DNA of 64,000 nucleotides from UBA1563 sp037440065 (GCA_037440065.1 JBBIUV010000015.1:434001-498000), one strand, 5' to 3'. Positions 7,235 through 16,653 are shown, numbered from the stretch's first letter. Notes: generated by a model not told the origin, from the letters alone. Numbers and translations: made by a program.

Positions 7235-9352
7235 ATGGATTTGCTTAAAGATCTAAAGTTTGTTAGAAAAATACAGGGTGGTTATACCTTTTTAGCTGGT
7301 ATCTCAACAATTATTGCTTTGTTTGGATATATTTACCTGCAAAAAATATCTGATGTGAAAGATCAATTGTTGAAAGAATATGTGGTTCCACAGCAACAGG
7401 TATCAAACCTTTATTCTTCTTTTCAAAAAATTCAATTCGTACTTCTCCAAACTTCAATGCCGGCATTCGGTTCCAAGTTTGGGGAAAATATAAAAGAGTT
7501 CAACCTTCGCAAACAAAAAATTGAAAAAACGCTCGATTCTTTACTCAATTCCAATTTTGAAGGAACTATTAAAAGTGAACTTGTTGAAGTAAAAACAATT
7601 TGGAATGAATATAAAACCGTTGTTGCAGATGGAATTTTAAGTGCTTCTGCTTCTCAGAGTTACGAAATGGCAGCAGATATTGCAACTTCATCTGGAGAAG
7701 AAGTTGGGAAAAAACTGGTTTCAAAGTTTGACAAAATTAATGAAGGATTAACAAAAAAATCTGATGAATTGAATGCGAAGGTTAGGGATACTGTAGCGGA
7801 TGCGGGATTGATAACAATTTTGGGAGCTATTTTAGGGACCATTTTCTATCTCTTTAACATGTTCTATCTAGCGCCAGCGGTTACAAAGCCGATAAATAAA
7901 CTTAAAGAAATTGTAAAAGAATTTTCTTATGGGAATTACGAAGTTGAAATAGAAAATAAATCAAAGGACGAAGTTGGCGAGTTGGCAGGTTTGTTGGCTG
8001 AACTGCAGGTAGCACAAAAAGAAAAAATTTATGCCGCCGAACAAATCTCTGCCGGAAATATTCACAGGGTAAAACTTGCTTCTGATAAGGACGCACTTGC
8101 TATAGCATTTAACAGAGAAGTTGAAACTATTGAAAATCTTCTTGCAGAAGCAGACATGCTGGTTGAAGCAAATCGCAAAGGTAATCTTAGTCAACGTGGG
8201 AATGTTGCGCAATTCTCCGGAGGATGGAGAAAACTACTTGAGGGCGTCAATTCAATTCTAAATGCTATTCGTGCTCCAATTGAAGAAGCCTCTGCAGTTC
8301 TGGAAGATATGGCGAAAGCTGATTTTACAAAACGCGTTACGGGTAACTACAATGGTGATTACGAACTGATCAAAAACAATGTAAATAAAGTTGTTGATTC
8401 ACTCAATGGTCTGATCAGCAAACTTGCACAAAGTACAGAAAATCTTGCAGAAGCCTCAGGACAAATATCTTCCTCAACGGAAGAAATGGCAGCCGGCGCC
8501 CAAGAACAAAGTTCACAAATCACGGAAGTAGCTAGCGCAGTTGAAGAAATGACAAAAACGATTATGGAAACGAGTAGGAATTCTTCGCTTGCATCAGAAG
8601 CTTCTAATGATGCTGGCAATATCGCTAAAGAAGGGGGAAAAGTTGTTGAAGAAACCATTAAAGGAATGGTTAGAATCGCTGCTGTTGTGCAACAGTCATC
8701 TGAGACTGTCCAGGCATTAGGTAAAAGCAGTGATCAGATTGGTGAAATTGTCCAAGTGATTAATGACATTGCTGATCAGACAAATTTACTAGCGCTTAAT
8801 GCTGCTATCGAAGCCGCACGCGCCGGTGAACAAGGAAGAGGATTTGCTGTTGTTGCCGATGAGGTGAGAAAATTAGCAGAGAGAACAACTAAGGCGACAA
8901 AAGAAATTGCCGTAATGATAAAACAAATTCAGAAGGATACTACTGAAGCGGTTATTGCAATGAAAAAGGGAAAAGAAGAAGCCGATCTTGGCAAGACCAT
9001 GGCGGATAAGGCCGGCGAGTCATTAAGAAATATTATTCTGGGTGCAGATAAAGTAGTTGACATTATCACACAAGTAGCAGCCGCAAGTGAAGAGCAATCA
9101 GCTACAAGTGAAGAAATTAGCAAGAGTATTGAAGCTATAAATACTGTCACTAAAGAAAGCACTTCGGGAATTCAGCAAATTGCGCGGGCAGCTGAAGATC
9201 TGAATAATTTAACCTCAGTAATTGAAGAACTCGTTGGTGAATTCAAAATCAATCAGCTTAGTAGAAGAACCAAATCTCACAGTTATGAAGATCAAAACTT
9301 TGCTCATTTCTCAAAAACTGGCGGAAATGGTAATGGAAACGGATATCATTAA
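7235..9352 (+). CDS. Methyl-accepting chemotaxis protein, four-helix-bundle sensor
   Basis: Chemoreceptor of 705 residues. First membrane helix about 16-35, a helical periplasmic domain resembling the four-helix-bundle MCP sensor, second helix about 190-212, HAMP, a second HAMP-like segment (about 345-395) and a signalling coiled coil with a complete tip including GEQGRGFAVVADEVR. The C-terminus is Gly/Asn-rich (GGNGNGNGYH) and lacks the LVHR tail of the other two receptors. It follows the TonB-domain gene by 39 bases, so they are likely co-expressed. Ligand unknown. Confidence 0.94.
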   Translation: MDLLKDLKFVRKIQGGYTFLAGISTIIALFGYIYLQKISDVKDQLLKEYVVPQQQVSNLYSSFQKIQFVLLQTSMPAFGSKFGENIKEFNLRKQKIEKTLDSLLNSNFEGTIKSELVEVKTIWNEYKTVVADGILSASASQSYEMAADIATSSGEEVGKKLVSKFDKINEGLTKKSDELNAKVRDTVADAGLITILGAILGTIFYLFNMFYLAPAVTKPINKLKEIVKEFSYGNYEVEIENKSKDEVGELAGLLAELQVAQKEKIYAAEQISAGNIHRVKLASDKDALAIAFNREVETIENLLAEADMLVEANRKGNLSQRGNVAQFSGGWRKLLEGVNSILNAIRAPIEEASAVLEDMAKADFTKRVTGNYNGDYELIKNNVNKVVDSLNGLISKLAQSTENLAEASGQISSSTEEMAAGAQEQSSQITEVASAVEEMTKTIMETSRNSSLASEASNDAGNIAKEGGKVVEETIKGMVRIAAVVQQSSETVQALGKSSDQIGEIVQVINDIADQTNLLALNAAIEAARAGEQGRGFAVVADEVRKLAERTTKATKEIAVMIKQIQKDTTEAVIAMKKGKEEADLGKTMADKAGESLRNIILGADKVVDIITQVAAASEEQSATSEEISKSIEAINTVTKESTSGIQQIARAAEDLNNLTSVIEELVGEFKINQLSRRTKSHSYEDQNFAHFSKTGGNGNGNGYH

Positions 9353-9619
9353 TAAATCGGTAGTTCTTTTACAGAATGTGTATTGAGAATTTATACAAGT
9401 AAAGTCTGGGGGTGTTTACTATTTCAAAGCCTGACTACTAATTAACATGTGGTTACTATTGTTCAACTTAGGTTAGAGAAAGTGTCTTTTTTTACTAAAG
9501 GGAGCGGTTTTTACCCGGCATTGATTTTGAATCCACCTATTGTTACAAATTCCATTGCTGACTTTTTGAATGGATGTATAAAAATTTTTATTAAAACTAA
9601 ATGAGAACAGGTTTACTAA
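9353..9619 (+). promoter_or_regulatory. Intergenic with sigma-54-like element and shared 9-mer
   Basis: Contains CGGCATTGATTTTGA at 9516-9530, which has GGCA-N6-TTG spacing like the sigma-54 -24/-12 consensus (TGGCAC-N5-TTGC), though the final C is A. TTACTATTG at 9453-9461 recurs at a similar place ahead of flgB (16872-16880). No sigma-28 element was seen. The che operon starts at 9620, about 90 bases after the -12 part. Confidence 0.4.
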
Positions 9620-11011
9620 ATGAGTGGAACAAAGTCTCGAGGTGCAAAAGTTATCGAGCTTCTTAAATCTGAAGAAGCTGACGTAAGAATTGAGACTCTC
9701 GAATCGCTATCATGTCTCAAACTTTCAGATGAAGTGATTGAAGTAGTTTGCCTGGCTATTACTGATCCTGATAAAGGTGTTAAGAATGCTGCGGTAAATT
9801 TTCTAACCCAATGCACCGACGCAAGAATTCCGGTTAAGATTGCCACATACATTTCCTCGAAAGAAATTGAAACCCGCAATCTTGCTGGAGAAATATTATT
9901 AAGGATAGGAGTTGGCGCGGTTAAAGCGCTTGTTGATTACATTCCAATTGGTGATGATGACGACAAAAAATTTGTCGTTGATATTCTTGGTTTAATTGGA
10001 AGCTCCGAATCCTCTCCGGCAATTTTGGAACTGATGCAAACGAACGAAAATGAAAACGTACTTCTGGCGTGTATCGAAGCGCTGGGGAATACAAAATCAG
10101 TTGAATCTTTGAACGCATTAATAGAACTCTTCGAGAAAAACGAATTATTCCAGCCGACAATTATAGAAGCACTTGGCAAAATAGAGACTCCGGAATCATT
10201 ACATTTTGTGATGTCAAAGTATAACGAAGAAAACGAATTCTTAAAATTCTCGATCATCGAAAGTCTTGGAAATATTGGTGATGAAGAGACTTTTTTCTTT
10301 TTACTTTCCGAAGTTGCAGAAACCGGAACTCCTCTGGTCTGGCCTTTACTCAAATCAATTTATTTACTTAAAGTAAAGTACAATTTTGATATTCCGTTCG
10401 ATGAAAAAATGAGAAATTCAATTTTGAATACATTGAACGAGGCTGATGCCGAATATAAAAAAGTTGCAGCACATTTAATTTCTGTTTTTGATGACAAAGA
10501 AATTCTTTTAGCCTGTTTAAAAATATACGGTGAAGATTATGAAATTGATGAAATTTTAAGAGAGAAATTTTTCCTTTCGCCGGTGGTGATATTTCAGCAC
10601 ATCCCCCAATTGCTGAATCAAAAACCGGAAAATCTGAAAAATCTTGTGGCGTTGGTTAAAGAACTTTTTGAAATGTACAATGGCACCGGAGGCAAAATTC
10701 TTTCAGAAATTGAATCGCGAAATCTTTCTGATTCTTTTACACGCTGCCTCGAAAATCCAGATGAAGAGATTAGAATGCTTTCAATCGAACTCCTCTTTTC
10801 ATTTGATGTTGAAACCGCATTATTATTTTCCGATGCGATTCTTGAAGACGACAACATGTGGAACAGATTGCGTTTACTTGATTTCTTAGAGATTGTGGTT
10901 CATCCAAAGGCTGAAGAGTTGATCACAAGATTGGCGGAAGATCAGGAAGAAATGGTAAGTGAAAGGGCAAATGAAATTCTCTCTCAAAATTATTTTCAGA
11001 AAACGGATTAA
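9620..11011 (+). CDS. HEAT-repeat protein at head of che operon
   Basis: Protein of 463 residues made of short paired helices of HEAT or PBS-lyase type, for example segments around residues 85-185 (LLACIEALGNTKSVESLNAL, IIEALGKIETPESLHF). No signal peptide or membrane segment, so cytoplasmic, and acidic. Such repeats form curved scaffolds for protein contacts and have no catalytic role of their own. It starts the operon that continues 3 bases later with cheR, so it may be an adaptor for the chemotaxis array or the methylation enzymes. That role is inferred only from context. ATG 9620 chosen with ACAGG upstream. Confidence 0.75.
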   Translation: MSGTKSRGAKVIELLKSEEADVRIETLESLSCLKLSDEVIEVVCLAITDPDKGVKNAAVNFLTQCTDARIPVKIATYISSKEIETRNLAGEILLRIGVGAVKALVDYIPIGDDDDKKFVVDILGLIGSSESSPAILELMQTNENENVLLACIEALGNTKSVESLNALIELFEKNELFQPTIIEALGKIETPESLHFVMSKYNEENEFLKFSIIESLGNIGDEETFFFLLSEVAETGTPLVWPLLKSIYLLKVKYNFDIPFDEKMRNSILNTLNEADAEYKKVAAHLISVFDDKEILLACLKIYGEDYEIDEILREKFFLSPVVIFQHIPQLLNQKPENLKNLVALVKELFEMYNGTGGKILSEIESRNLSDSFTRCLENPDEEIRMLSIELLFSFDVETALLFSDAILEDDNMWNRLRLLDFLEIVVHPKAEELITRLAEDQEEMVSERANEILSQNYFQKTD

Positions 11012-11014
11012 GCA

Positions 11015-11923
11015 ATGCTGAATATGACCCCGTACCCGAATGCTAACGTTCCGTCTCCATCGCGGTTGATGAAACCGGTAAACGCCATTCAACCGTTAAC
11101 AGTTAAAGCGTTTGAAGATTGGCGCAGATATATTTACGACAACTGCGGAATTCTATTTCAAGAAAACAAAAAATATCTTCTTGAAAGCAGACTTCAGAAA
11201 AGAGTTACCCATCTCGGATTCTCCTCTTTCGATGAATATTTCGATCATCTCCGTTTTGCGGCTTCTGGTAGAGATGAAAAAAAATATCTTTATGAAGCCA
11301 TAACTATTAACGAAACTTTTTTTTTCAGAAACCAACCTCAACTTGATGCACTGGTAACTACTATTTTACCACCGATGATACAAGCCAAAGGGAAGTTCGG
11401 TAAAAATAAAATTAGAATTTGGAGCGCTGCGTCTTCTTCCGGCGAAGAAGCGTATTCAATCGCTATCTCAATTATCGATTTACTGAAACCGAAGTTCCCG
11501 AATTTAGAAATTGAGATAGTAGGAACCGATATTAGCACCGCTGTAGTTGAGACTGCAAAGAAAGGAATTTATAAAGATTATTCAACGCGCAATACTTCGG
11601 CATATTATCTTAAAAAATATTTCAAAAAGGTTGATACCGGAATGGAAATTGATCCTGCTATAAAAAAGTTCGTCTCCTTTAAAGTGATGAATTTATATGA
11701 CGACCTTAGTATGAAAGCGATGCTCAATTTCGATGTAATTTTTTGCGCCAACGTACTTATTTATTTCGATGCCCAATCTAAAATCAAAGTTGTTTCCAAT
11801 CTTTACAATTCCCTTAACAAAGGGGGATTTTTGTTTATTGGGTATTCCGAAACGCTGCACAACATTTCAAAAGCATTTAAACTGGTTAGTTTTCCTAAAA
11901 CTATCGGTTATCAAAAGGAGTAG
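11015..11923 (+). CDS. cheR: Chemoreceptor glutamate methyltransferase CheR
   Basis: SAM-dependent methyltransferase of 302 residues that methylates glutamates of MCP coiled coils. The N-terminal helical domain (about 30-95) is followed by the catalytic domain with the TINETFFFR motif near residue 100, the SAM-binding IWSAASSSGEEAYS near 130-145, the acidic GTDIS near 172 and NVLIYFD near 247. A roughly 30-residue Pro/Asn-rich N-terminal lead precedes the domain; ATG 11024 is a possible alternative start. The beta-subdomain insertion that binds NWETF-type receptor tails in enterobacteria is not obvious, and no receptor here carries that pentapeptide. Confidence 0.95.
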   Translation: MLNMTPYPNANVPSPSRLMKPVNAIQPLTVKAFEDWRRYIYDNCGILFQENKKYLLESRLQKRVTHLGFSSFDEYFDHLRFAASGRDEKKYLYEAITINETFFFRNQPQLDALVTTILPPMIQAKGKFGKNKIRIWSAASSSGEEAYSIAISIIDLLKPKFPNLEIEIVGTDISTAVVETAKKGIYKDYSTRNTSAYYLKKYFKKVDTGMEIDPAIKKFVSFKVMNLYDDLSMKAMLNFDVIFCANVLIYFDAQSKIKVVSNLYNSLNKGGFLFIGYSETLHNISKAFKLVSFPKTIGYQKE

Positions 11924-11929
11924 GATCAG

Positions 11930-12295
11930 ATGAAGAAAGTGATTATGGTTGCCGACGATTCTCCATCTATAAGAAAATTTGTTTCTTTCGCATTAACTCT
12001 AAAAGGATTTGAAATCCTTCCGGTATGCGACGGGATGGAAGCTTTGGAAAAATTGCCGACAAAAAAAATACAACTGCTTATTACCGATCTCAACATGCCG
12101 AATGTTGACGGATTTGAATTGATTAAAGCAGTTCGCAACAACGATGAATTGAAGGACATTCCCATCATAATTCTAACCTCGCTTGCTGGAAACGATGAGG
12201 TTGAGAAGGGAATGAAGTTTGGAGCAAATTCTTATTTGGTCAAGCCATTCGATCCCAAAAGAATTCTCTATGAAGTATCAAAATATTTAAACTAA
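11930..12295 (+). CDS. Single-domain response regulator, CheY-like
   Basis: Stand-alone receiver domain of 121 residues. Acidic pocket Asp9 and Asp10, phospho-acceptor Asp53 (ITDLNMP), the Thr/Ser switch in ILTS and the Lys in LVKPF are all present. It is adjacent to a second CheY (12305) between cheR and the cheZ-like gene. The two may share a role as phosphate sink and motor ligand, or this copy may act elsewhere; sequence alone does not decide. GGAG-type ribosome site before ATG 11930. Confidence 0.9.
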   Translation: MKKVIMVADDSPSIRKFVSFALTLKGFEILPVCDGMEALEKLPTKKIQLLITDLNMPNVDGFELIKAVRNNDELKDIPIIILTSLAGNDEVEKGMKFGANSYLVKPFDPKRILYEVSKYLN

Positions 12296-12304
12296 GGAGT
12301 TTAT

Positions 12305-12685
12305 ATGGATTTAAAATTTTTAATAGTAGATGATTCGATGACGATGAGAAGGATCGTAATTAATTCACTCCGGAATCTTGGTTACGATAATTTTGTAGAA
12401 GCAGGAGACGGAAAAGAAGCTTTAGATAAATTAGCAGTTGATAGCGGGATAAATTTTATTATTACCGATTGGAACATGCCGGTTGTTTCGGGACTCGAAT
12501 TGATAAAAGCAATTCGCTCCGATCAGAAAGTTGCACACCTTCCGGTCCTTATGGTTACTACACGCGGAATAAAAGAAGATATTATTGAAGCATTGAAAGC
12601 AAAAGTGAACAACTACATTGTTAAACCTTTCACTCCACATATCTTAAAAGAAAAAATCGAACAAATTTTAGCAATTGCTTCTTGA
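12305..12685 (+). CDS. cheY: Chemotaxis response regulator CheY
   Basis: Receiver domain of 126 residues closest to classical motor-binding CheY. It has VDDSMTMRRIV at the N-terminus, phospho-acceptor Asp55 in the characteristic ITDWNMP motif, the TT pair of MVTTRG and Lys in IVKPF. Phosphorylated by CheA, it should bind the N-terminal EIDLLL peptide of FliM encoded at 30447. The cheZ-like gene starts 13 bases downstream. Confidence 0.93.
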   Translation: MDLKFLIVDDSMTMRRIVINSLRNLGYDNFVEAGDGKEALDKLAVDSGINFIITDWNMPVVSGLELIKAIRSDQKVAHLPVLMVTTRGIKEDIIEALKAKVNNYIVKPFTPHILKEKIEQILAIAS

Positions 12686-12698
12686 AAGGAGGAGAAAA

Positions 12699-13457
12699 GT
12701 GAAAACAGCTACTAACTTATCAGAACTTTTTGAAAAATTGGATGACTTGAAAAGTGTTTTCCGTTACGGCGAAAAACTTATTCCGGTGATTCAAGGGTTA
12801 GTTGATTTTATGAGAGACACGGTTCCTCTTTTGGAGAACATCAACAGTTCCATTTCAGAAAGCACAAGTAAAATTCCAAAAGCAACAAACCAAATCCACA
12901 ATATTACCAGTGCAACCGAGTTGGCAACTACGGAAATTCTAGATATTATTGATGTAATTTCAAACGATATTTCCGTTGCTGAAGAAGCAATAAGTTCCCT
13001 GATAAAGATAGAAAAAGAAAAAGAAGAAATTCTTTTGGAAATAAAATCTTTAACCGAAAATAACTTAGAAGTTGCCGCATTGTTTGAACGTTATGAGAAG
13101 GTCACTAAAGCAAATCCGGTACTTTCTCCGTTAACGGAACTGTTTGGGAAAATACGAAGTAATGTATACAACATCACCTTGTCGCTACAAGTTCAGGATA
13201 TAACGGCACAACAGCTTGCAGCGGTGAATCATTTGATCGAATCAGTTCAAGAAAAATTATCTTCGCTGGTTATTGATTTTGAGGTTACAAATGTAAGTGT
13301 GTTGGACTCCACCGCTATTCAAGTTCCTTTAAATACTACGTTTGATCCTAATGCAAGATATTCTAAATCGCTGGATCAACAAGATACTGCCGATGCATTA
13401 GTAAAAGACCATCAGAGCAGAACTTCACAGGACGAAATAGATAAATTGTTTTCATAA
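12699..13457 (+). CDS. cheZ: CheZ-family CheY phosphatase
   Basis: All-helical cytoplasmic protein of 252 residues. The GTG at 12699 is chosen because AAAGGAGG sits just upstream; an earlier in-frame TTG would place that site inside the gene. The CheZ catalytic pattern D-x3-Q is visible as Asp167 and Gln171 in LQVQDITAQQL, equivalent to Asp143 and Gln147 of E. coli CheZ. The last residues, SQDEIDKLFS, form an amphipathic peptide much like the CheY-binding start of FliM (SQQEIDLLL), as expected for the CheZ tail that docks CheY-P. It lies between cheY and cheA. A CheZ outside Proteobacteria is less common but known in divergent form. Confidence 0.8.
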   Translation: MKTATNLSELFEKLDDLKSVFRYGEKLIPVIQGLVDFMRDTVPLLENINSSISESTSKIPKATNQIHNITSATELATTEILDIIDVISNDISVAEEAISSLIKIEKEKEEILLEIKSLTENNLEVAALFERYEKVTKANPVLSPLTELFGKIRSNVYNITLSLQVQDITAQQLAAVNHLIESVQEKLSSLVIDFEVTNVSVLDSTAIQVPLNTTFDPNARYSKSLDQQDTADALVKDHQSRTSQDEIDKLFS

Positions 13458-13458
13458 C

Positions 13459-15342
13459 ATGGAAAATCAATCAAATTATTCGATGCTTAACGATCCCGAA
13501 ATGAAGGAGATTGTTGAAAGCTTTATTGTTGAGACGAAAGAAATTCTCGAAAGCCTTGACACAGATCTAATGCAGCTTGAAAAAAGAGCTGACGATGCTG
13601 AACTTCTTAATCAGGTGTTTCGTTCGTTTCATACCATAAAAGGTACTTCCGGATTTTTAGGTCTTGATAATCTAACAAAAGTTACCCACAAGTGCGAAGA
13701 TATTCTTAACAAACTCCGTAAAGGCGAAGTTAAATTAAATGCAAGTATCATGGATGCGATTCTGCTTGCATTTGATAATATTAAAGCACTCGTTGCTGAT
13801 ATTGCCGGGGAGCAAAAAGCGGACGTTCCAGTTGAAGAGACCATTGGAATTCTGGTGCAAATTCTTCAACAGATGGAGAAAGAAAAAGCTGAAGCTGTGC
13901 CGAGCGTAAAGCAAAATGAAGAAAACAGTTATGAATTTTCAGAAGCAGAACTAAAATTACTTGCCGACCTTGAAAAGGAGGAAGAAGAACAGCACGACAC
14001 ATTAGCAGAGGAAAAATCCACCGAATCTGTTCTTATACAACCAAACATTGAATCTGCATCTGCGAATAAGACTAATGAGCCGGAAGTTAAAACATCCGCT
14101 CAATCGAGTCAAAATACAATTGCAAATGCATTAACCAAAAAAAGCGAAGATTCAATCCGGGTTGATATTAAACGACTTGATGAACTCCTGAATATTGTTT
14201 CCGAATTGGTCTTGGGTAGAAACCGGTTAACGCAAGTAAACTCCGAGGCGTTATTAGAATACAGTGGAACAAAACTTTCCCGCGATCTTTCTGAAGCGGT
14301 GAAACTAATCGATATTATGACTAACGAACTTCAACTTGTTGTAATGAAAACAAGAATGGTTAAGATCGGCAAAGTGTTTAACCGTTATCCGCGCGTTGTT
14401 CGCGATCTTTCAAAAGAAGCGAAAAAATCAATTAACCTGAATATGTTCGGAGAAGATACCGAACTTGATAAGACACTCATCGAAGAAATTAACGATCCGC
14501 TAATTCATCTTATCCGCAATTCAGTTGATCATGGAATAGAACTTCCGGAAGTAAGAAAAGCAGCAGGTAAAAACGAATCGGGAAGCATTAACTTATCTGC
14601 TGAACAAGACGGTAACAATATTATTATATCGATTGAAGATGACGGAAAGGGAATCGATCCCGAAGTAATTAAAGAGAAAGCCATCAGCAAGGGACTTCTT
14701 TCAAAAGAAAGAGCCAAAGAACTTTCTAAACAGGAAATATTCAATCTTATTTTTCTTCCCGGTTTTTCAACTGCAGAAAAAGTTACTAATATCTCCGGTC
14801 GCGGAGTTGGAATGGATGTAGTAAAAACAAATGTAGCAAAACTTCGCGGAATTATTAATATTGAATCAACCGTTGGCAAGGGAACAAAAATAACAATTAA
14901 ACTTCCTCTCACGCTGGCAATCATTCAAGGAATGATCGTTAAAGTTCACAACGATCAGTTAGTTGTTCCGTTAAGTTCGGTTATTGAGGTGGTTCGTGTT
15001 AATGTAAAAGATATTGATACAATTAATCAGAATGAAGTTATTAGAATCCGCGACAGTGTTATCTCACTTATCGATGTAAATGAATTGGTTTTTCATAGTA
15101 ACGGAAGAACAAAAGACGACAACTGGCAGTACATCGTAGTTGTGGGCGTCGCGGAAAAAAGATTTGGACTTAAAGTTGACGGATTGATCGGACAAAAAGA
15201 AGTTGTAATCAAATCGTTGGGAAGCTACCTTGGAACCATCGAAGGGATCGCAGGCTCTACAATTATGGGAGACGGAACAATTGTTATGATCCTTGACATC
15301 AACGAATTGATCAATAAACACGCCGGTTTGGTAGATGTCTAA
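13459..15342 (+). CDS. cheA: Chemotaxis histidine kinase CheA
   Basis: Soluble receptor-coupled kinase of 627 residues. P1 (Hpt) carries the phospho-acceptor His58 in FHTIKGTSGFLG. Residues about 130-230 are a low-complexity acidic linker with no visible P2 (CheY/CheB-docking) domain. P3 dimerisation helices lie at about 230-310 with the EMVV-like LQLVVMKTRM, P4 ATPase at about 315-490 with the N box (HLIRNSVDHGIE), DDGKGID and GRGVGMDVV, and P5 (CheW-like) at about 495-627. P2-less CheA proteins are known and transfer phosphate directly from P1. It overlaps cheB by 8 bases. Confidence 0.95.
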   Translation: MENQSNYSMLNDPEMKEIVESFIVETKEILESLDTDLMQLEKRADDAELLNQVFRSFHTIKGTSGFLGLDNLTKVTHKCEDILNKLRKGEVKLNASIMDAILLAFDNIKALVADIAGEQKADVPVEETIGILVQILQQMEKEKAEAVPSVKQNEENSYEFSEAELKLLADLEKEEEEQHDTLAEEKSTESVLIQPNIESASANKTNEPEVKTSAQSSQNTIANALTKKSEDSIRVDIKRLDELLNIVSELVLGRNRLTQVNSEALLEYSGTKLSRDLSEAVKLIDIMTNELQLVVMKTRMVKIGKVFNRYPRVVRDLSKEAKKSINLNMFGEDTELDKTLIEEINDPLIHLIRNSVDHGIELPEVRKAAGKNESGSINLSAEQDGNNIIISIEDDGKGIDPEVIKEKAISKGLLSKERAKELSKQEIFNLIFLPGFSTAEKVTNISGRGVGMDVVKTNVAKLRGIINIESTVGKGTKITIKLPLTLAIIQGMIVKVHNDQLVVPLSSVIEVVRVNVKDIDTINQNEVIRIRDSVISLIDVNELVFHSNGRTKDDNWQYIVVVGVAEKRFGLKVDGLIGQKEVVIKSLGSYLGTIEGIAGSTIMGDGTIVMILDINELINKHAGLVDV

Positions 15343-16411
15343 AATTAAAGTGCTTATTGTTGATGACTCTGCTTTTATGCGCAAATCCATTTCTATTATG
15401 GTTGAAAGCGATAAAGACATTGAAGTAATTGCAACCGCTAGAGACGGAGAAGAGGGTTATAATTTAGCGAAGTCGTTAAAACCGGATATCATCACCCTTG
15501 ATATTGAGATGCCGAAAATGGACGGTCTTACGGCACTAAAAAAAATTATGAAAGATTGTCCGACTTCTGTTTTGATGGTAAGTTCTTTAACAAGTGAAGG
15601 AGCCGACGCTACGCTAAAAGCTTTAGAATACGGCGCAGTTGATTTTATTCCAAAAGAGCTTTCTTACATTAATGTTAACATCATTAAGGTTAAAGAAGAC
15701 TTAATAAGAAAAATTAAAGAGATCGTACGGCATAGACAATTAAGAGATGGACTCACTCGTTTAAGAAGAATTAAAAGTGATGATCTGCTCCATGCGGCTA
15801 CAACGGTAACAATCAATAAAGAAATTCCCAAGATTGGATTTAGAGCTATTGTGCTTGGAGTTTCCACCGGCGGACCGTTATCACTGCAAAAAGTTATTCC
15901 GAAAATTTCAAAAAAAATTAATGTTCCGATGTTTCTTGTTCAACATATGCCGCCAAAGTTTACTAAATCTTTAGCCGATCGTTTAAATGGAATGAGCGAA
16001 CTTGAAGTAAAGGAAGCGGAAGCGAATGAACCGGTTCGCAATAATGTTGTTTATATTGCACCAGGTGGATTTCATCTGAGACTAAAAAAGGGGAATTTTG
16101 GACAAGTAACGGTTGATGTTTCCGAACTGCCGAACACGACGTTGCATCGCCCATCGGTTGATGTGATGATGGAATCGGTGATAAACGTTTATGGAAAATA
16201 TACGCTCGGTGTAATTATGACCGGCATGGGAAAAGATGGTCTTGAGGGAATTAGATTAATAAAGAGTTTGGGCGGTTACAGTATTGCGCAGAATGAAGAA
16301 AGCTGTATTGTTTACGGCATGCCGAAAGCTATTGTAGATTGCGGCTTTGCCGATGTGATATCTCCGCTTGATAAAATTGCTGATGAAATAAATAAGGTGA
16401 TAATAAGATGA
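15335..16411 (+). CDS. cheB: Receptor methylesterase/glutamine deamidase CheB
   Basis: Two-domain enzyme of 358 residues. Receiver with Asp10, Asp11 and phospho-acceptor Asp56 (LDIEMPKMDGL), a linker, then the esterase domain with the catalytic triad Ser177 (GVSTGGP), His204 (VQHMPP) and Asp301 (TGMGKDG). It removes methyl groups added by CheR and is activated by CheA. Start overlaps the end of cheA, suggesting translational coupling; its own stop overlaps the next small gene by 4 bases. Confidence 0.96.
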   Translation: MSKIKVLIVDDSAFMRKSISIMVESDKDIEVIATARDGEEGYNLAKSLKPDIITLDIEMPKMDGLTALKKIMKDCPTSVLMVSSLTSEGADATLKALEYGAVDFIPKELSYINVNIIKVKEDLIRKIKEIVRHRQLRDGLTRLRRIKSDDLLHAATTVTINKEIPKIGFRAIVLGVSTGGPLSLQKVIPKISKKINVPMFLVQHMPPKFTKSLADRLNGMSELEVKEAEANEPVRNNVVYIAPGGFHLRLKKGNFGQVTVDVSELPNTTLHRPSVDVMMESVINVYGKYTLGVIMTGMGKDGLEGIRLIKSLGGYSIAQNEESCIVYGMPKAIVDCGFADVISPLDKIADEINKVIIR

Positions 16412-16653
16412 AAGAAAATTTTAAAGAACCCGTTTTTAGAGAAATAAGTATCGATCCGGGTGTTTCTACCGGAAATTTGATAAAGGCTTCTAAAACTCAT
16501 GTCACAGGAAAAACAAAAATTTCCGTTGAAGAAGAGGGACGCGACAGCGTTAAAGTAATCCTAAAAAAAGATCAAGAAGACACGATAAAAGAAATTAAAT
16601 TTGTTTGTTCATGCGGACAGACAAAAACCATCGTACTCGATTATTCGGAGTAA
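16408..16653 (+). CDS. Small unknown protein ending the che operon
   Basis: Protein of 81 residues, not recognised. The ATGA overlap with the end of cheB argues that it is a real translated gene. It is charged, cytoplasmic and probably beta-rich, with a CSCG motif (Cys68 and Cys70 region) near the C-terminus; one Cys-X-Cys pair is not enough for a zinc finger unless it dimerises. It could be an accessory of CheB or the array, but no function should be assigned. Confidence 0.65.
   Translation: MKENFKEPVFREISIDPGVSTGNLIKASKTHVTGKTKISVEEEGRDSVKVILKKDQEDTIKEIKFVCSCGQTKTIVLDYSE

Noticed and set aside
12675..12698. TTG start for the cheZ-like gene
   Set aside because: This would translate the AAAGGAGG ribosome site itself; GTG 12699 lies at the right distance after it.
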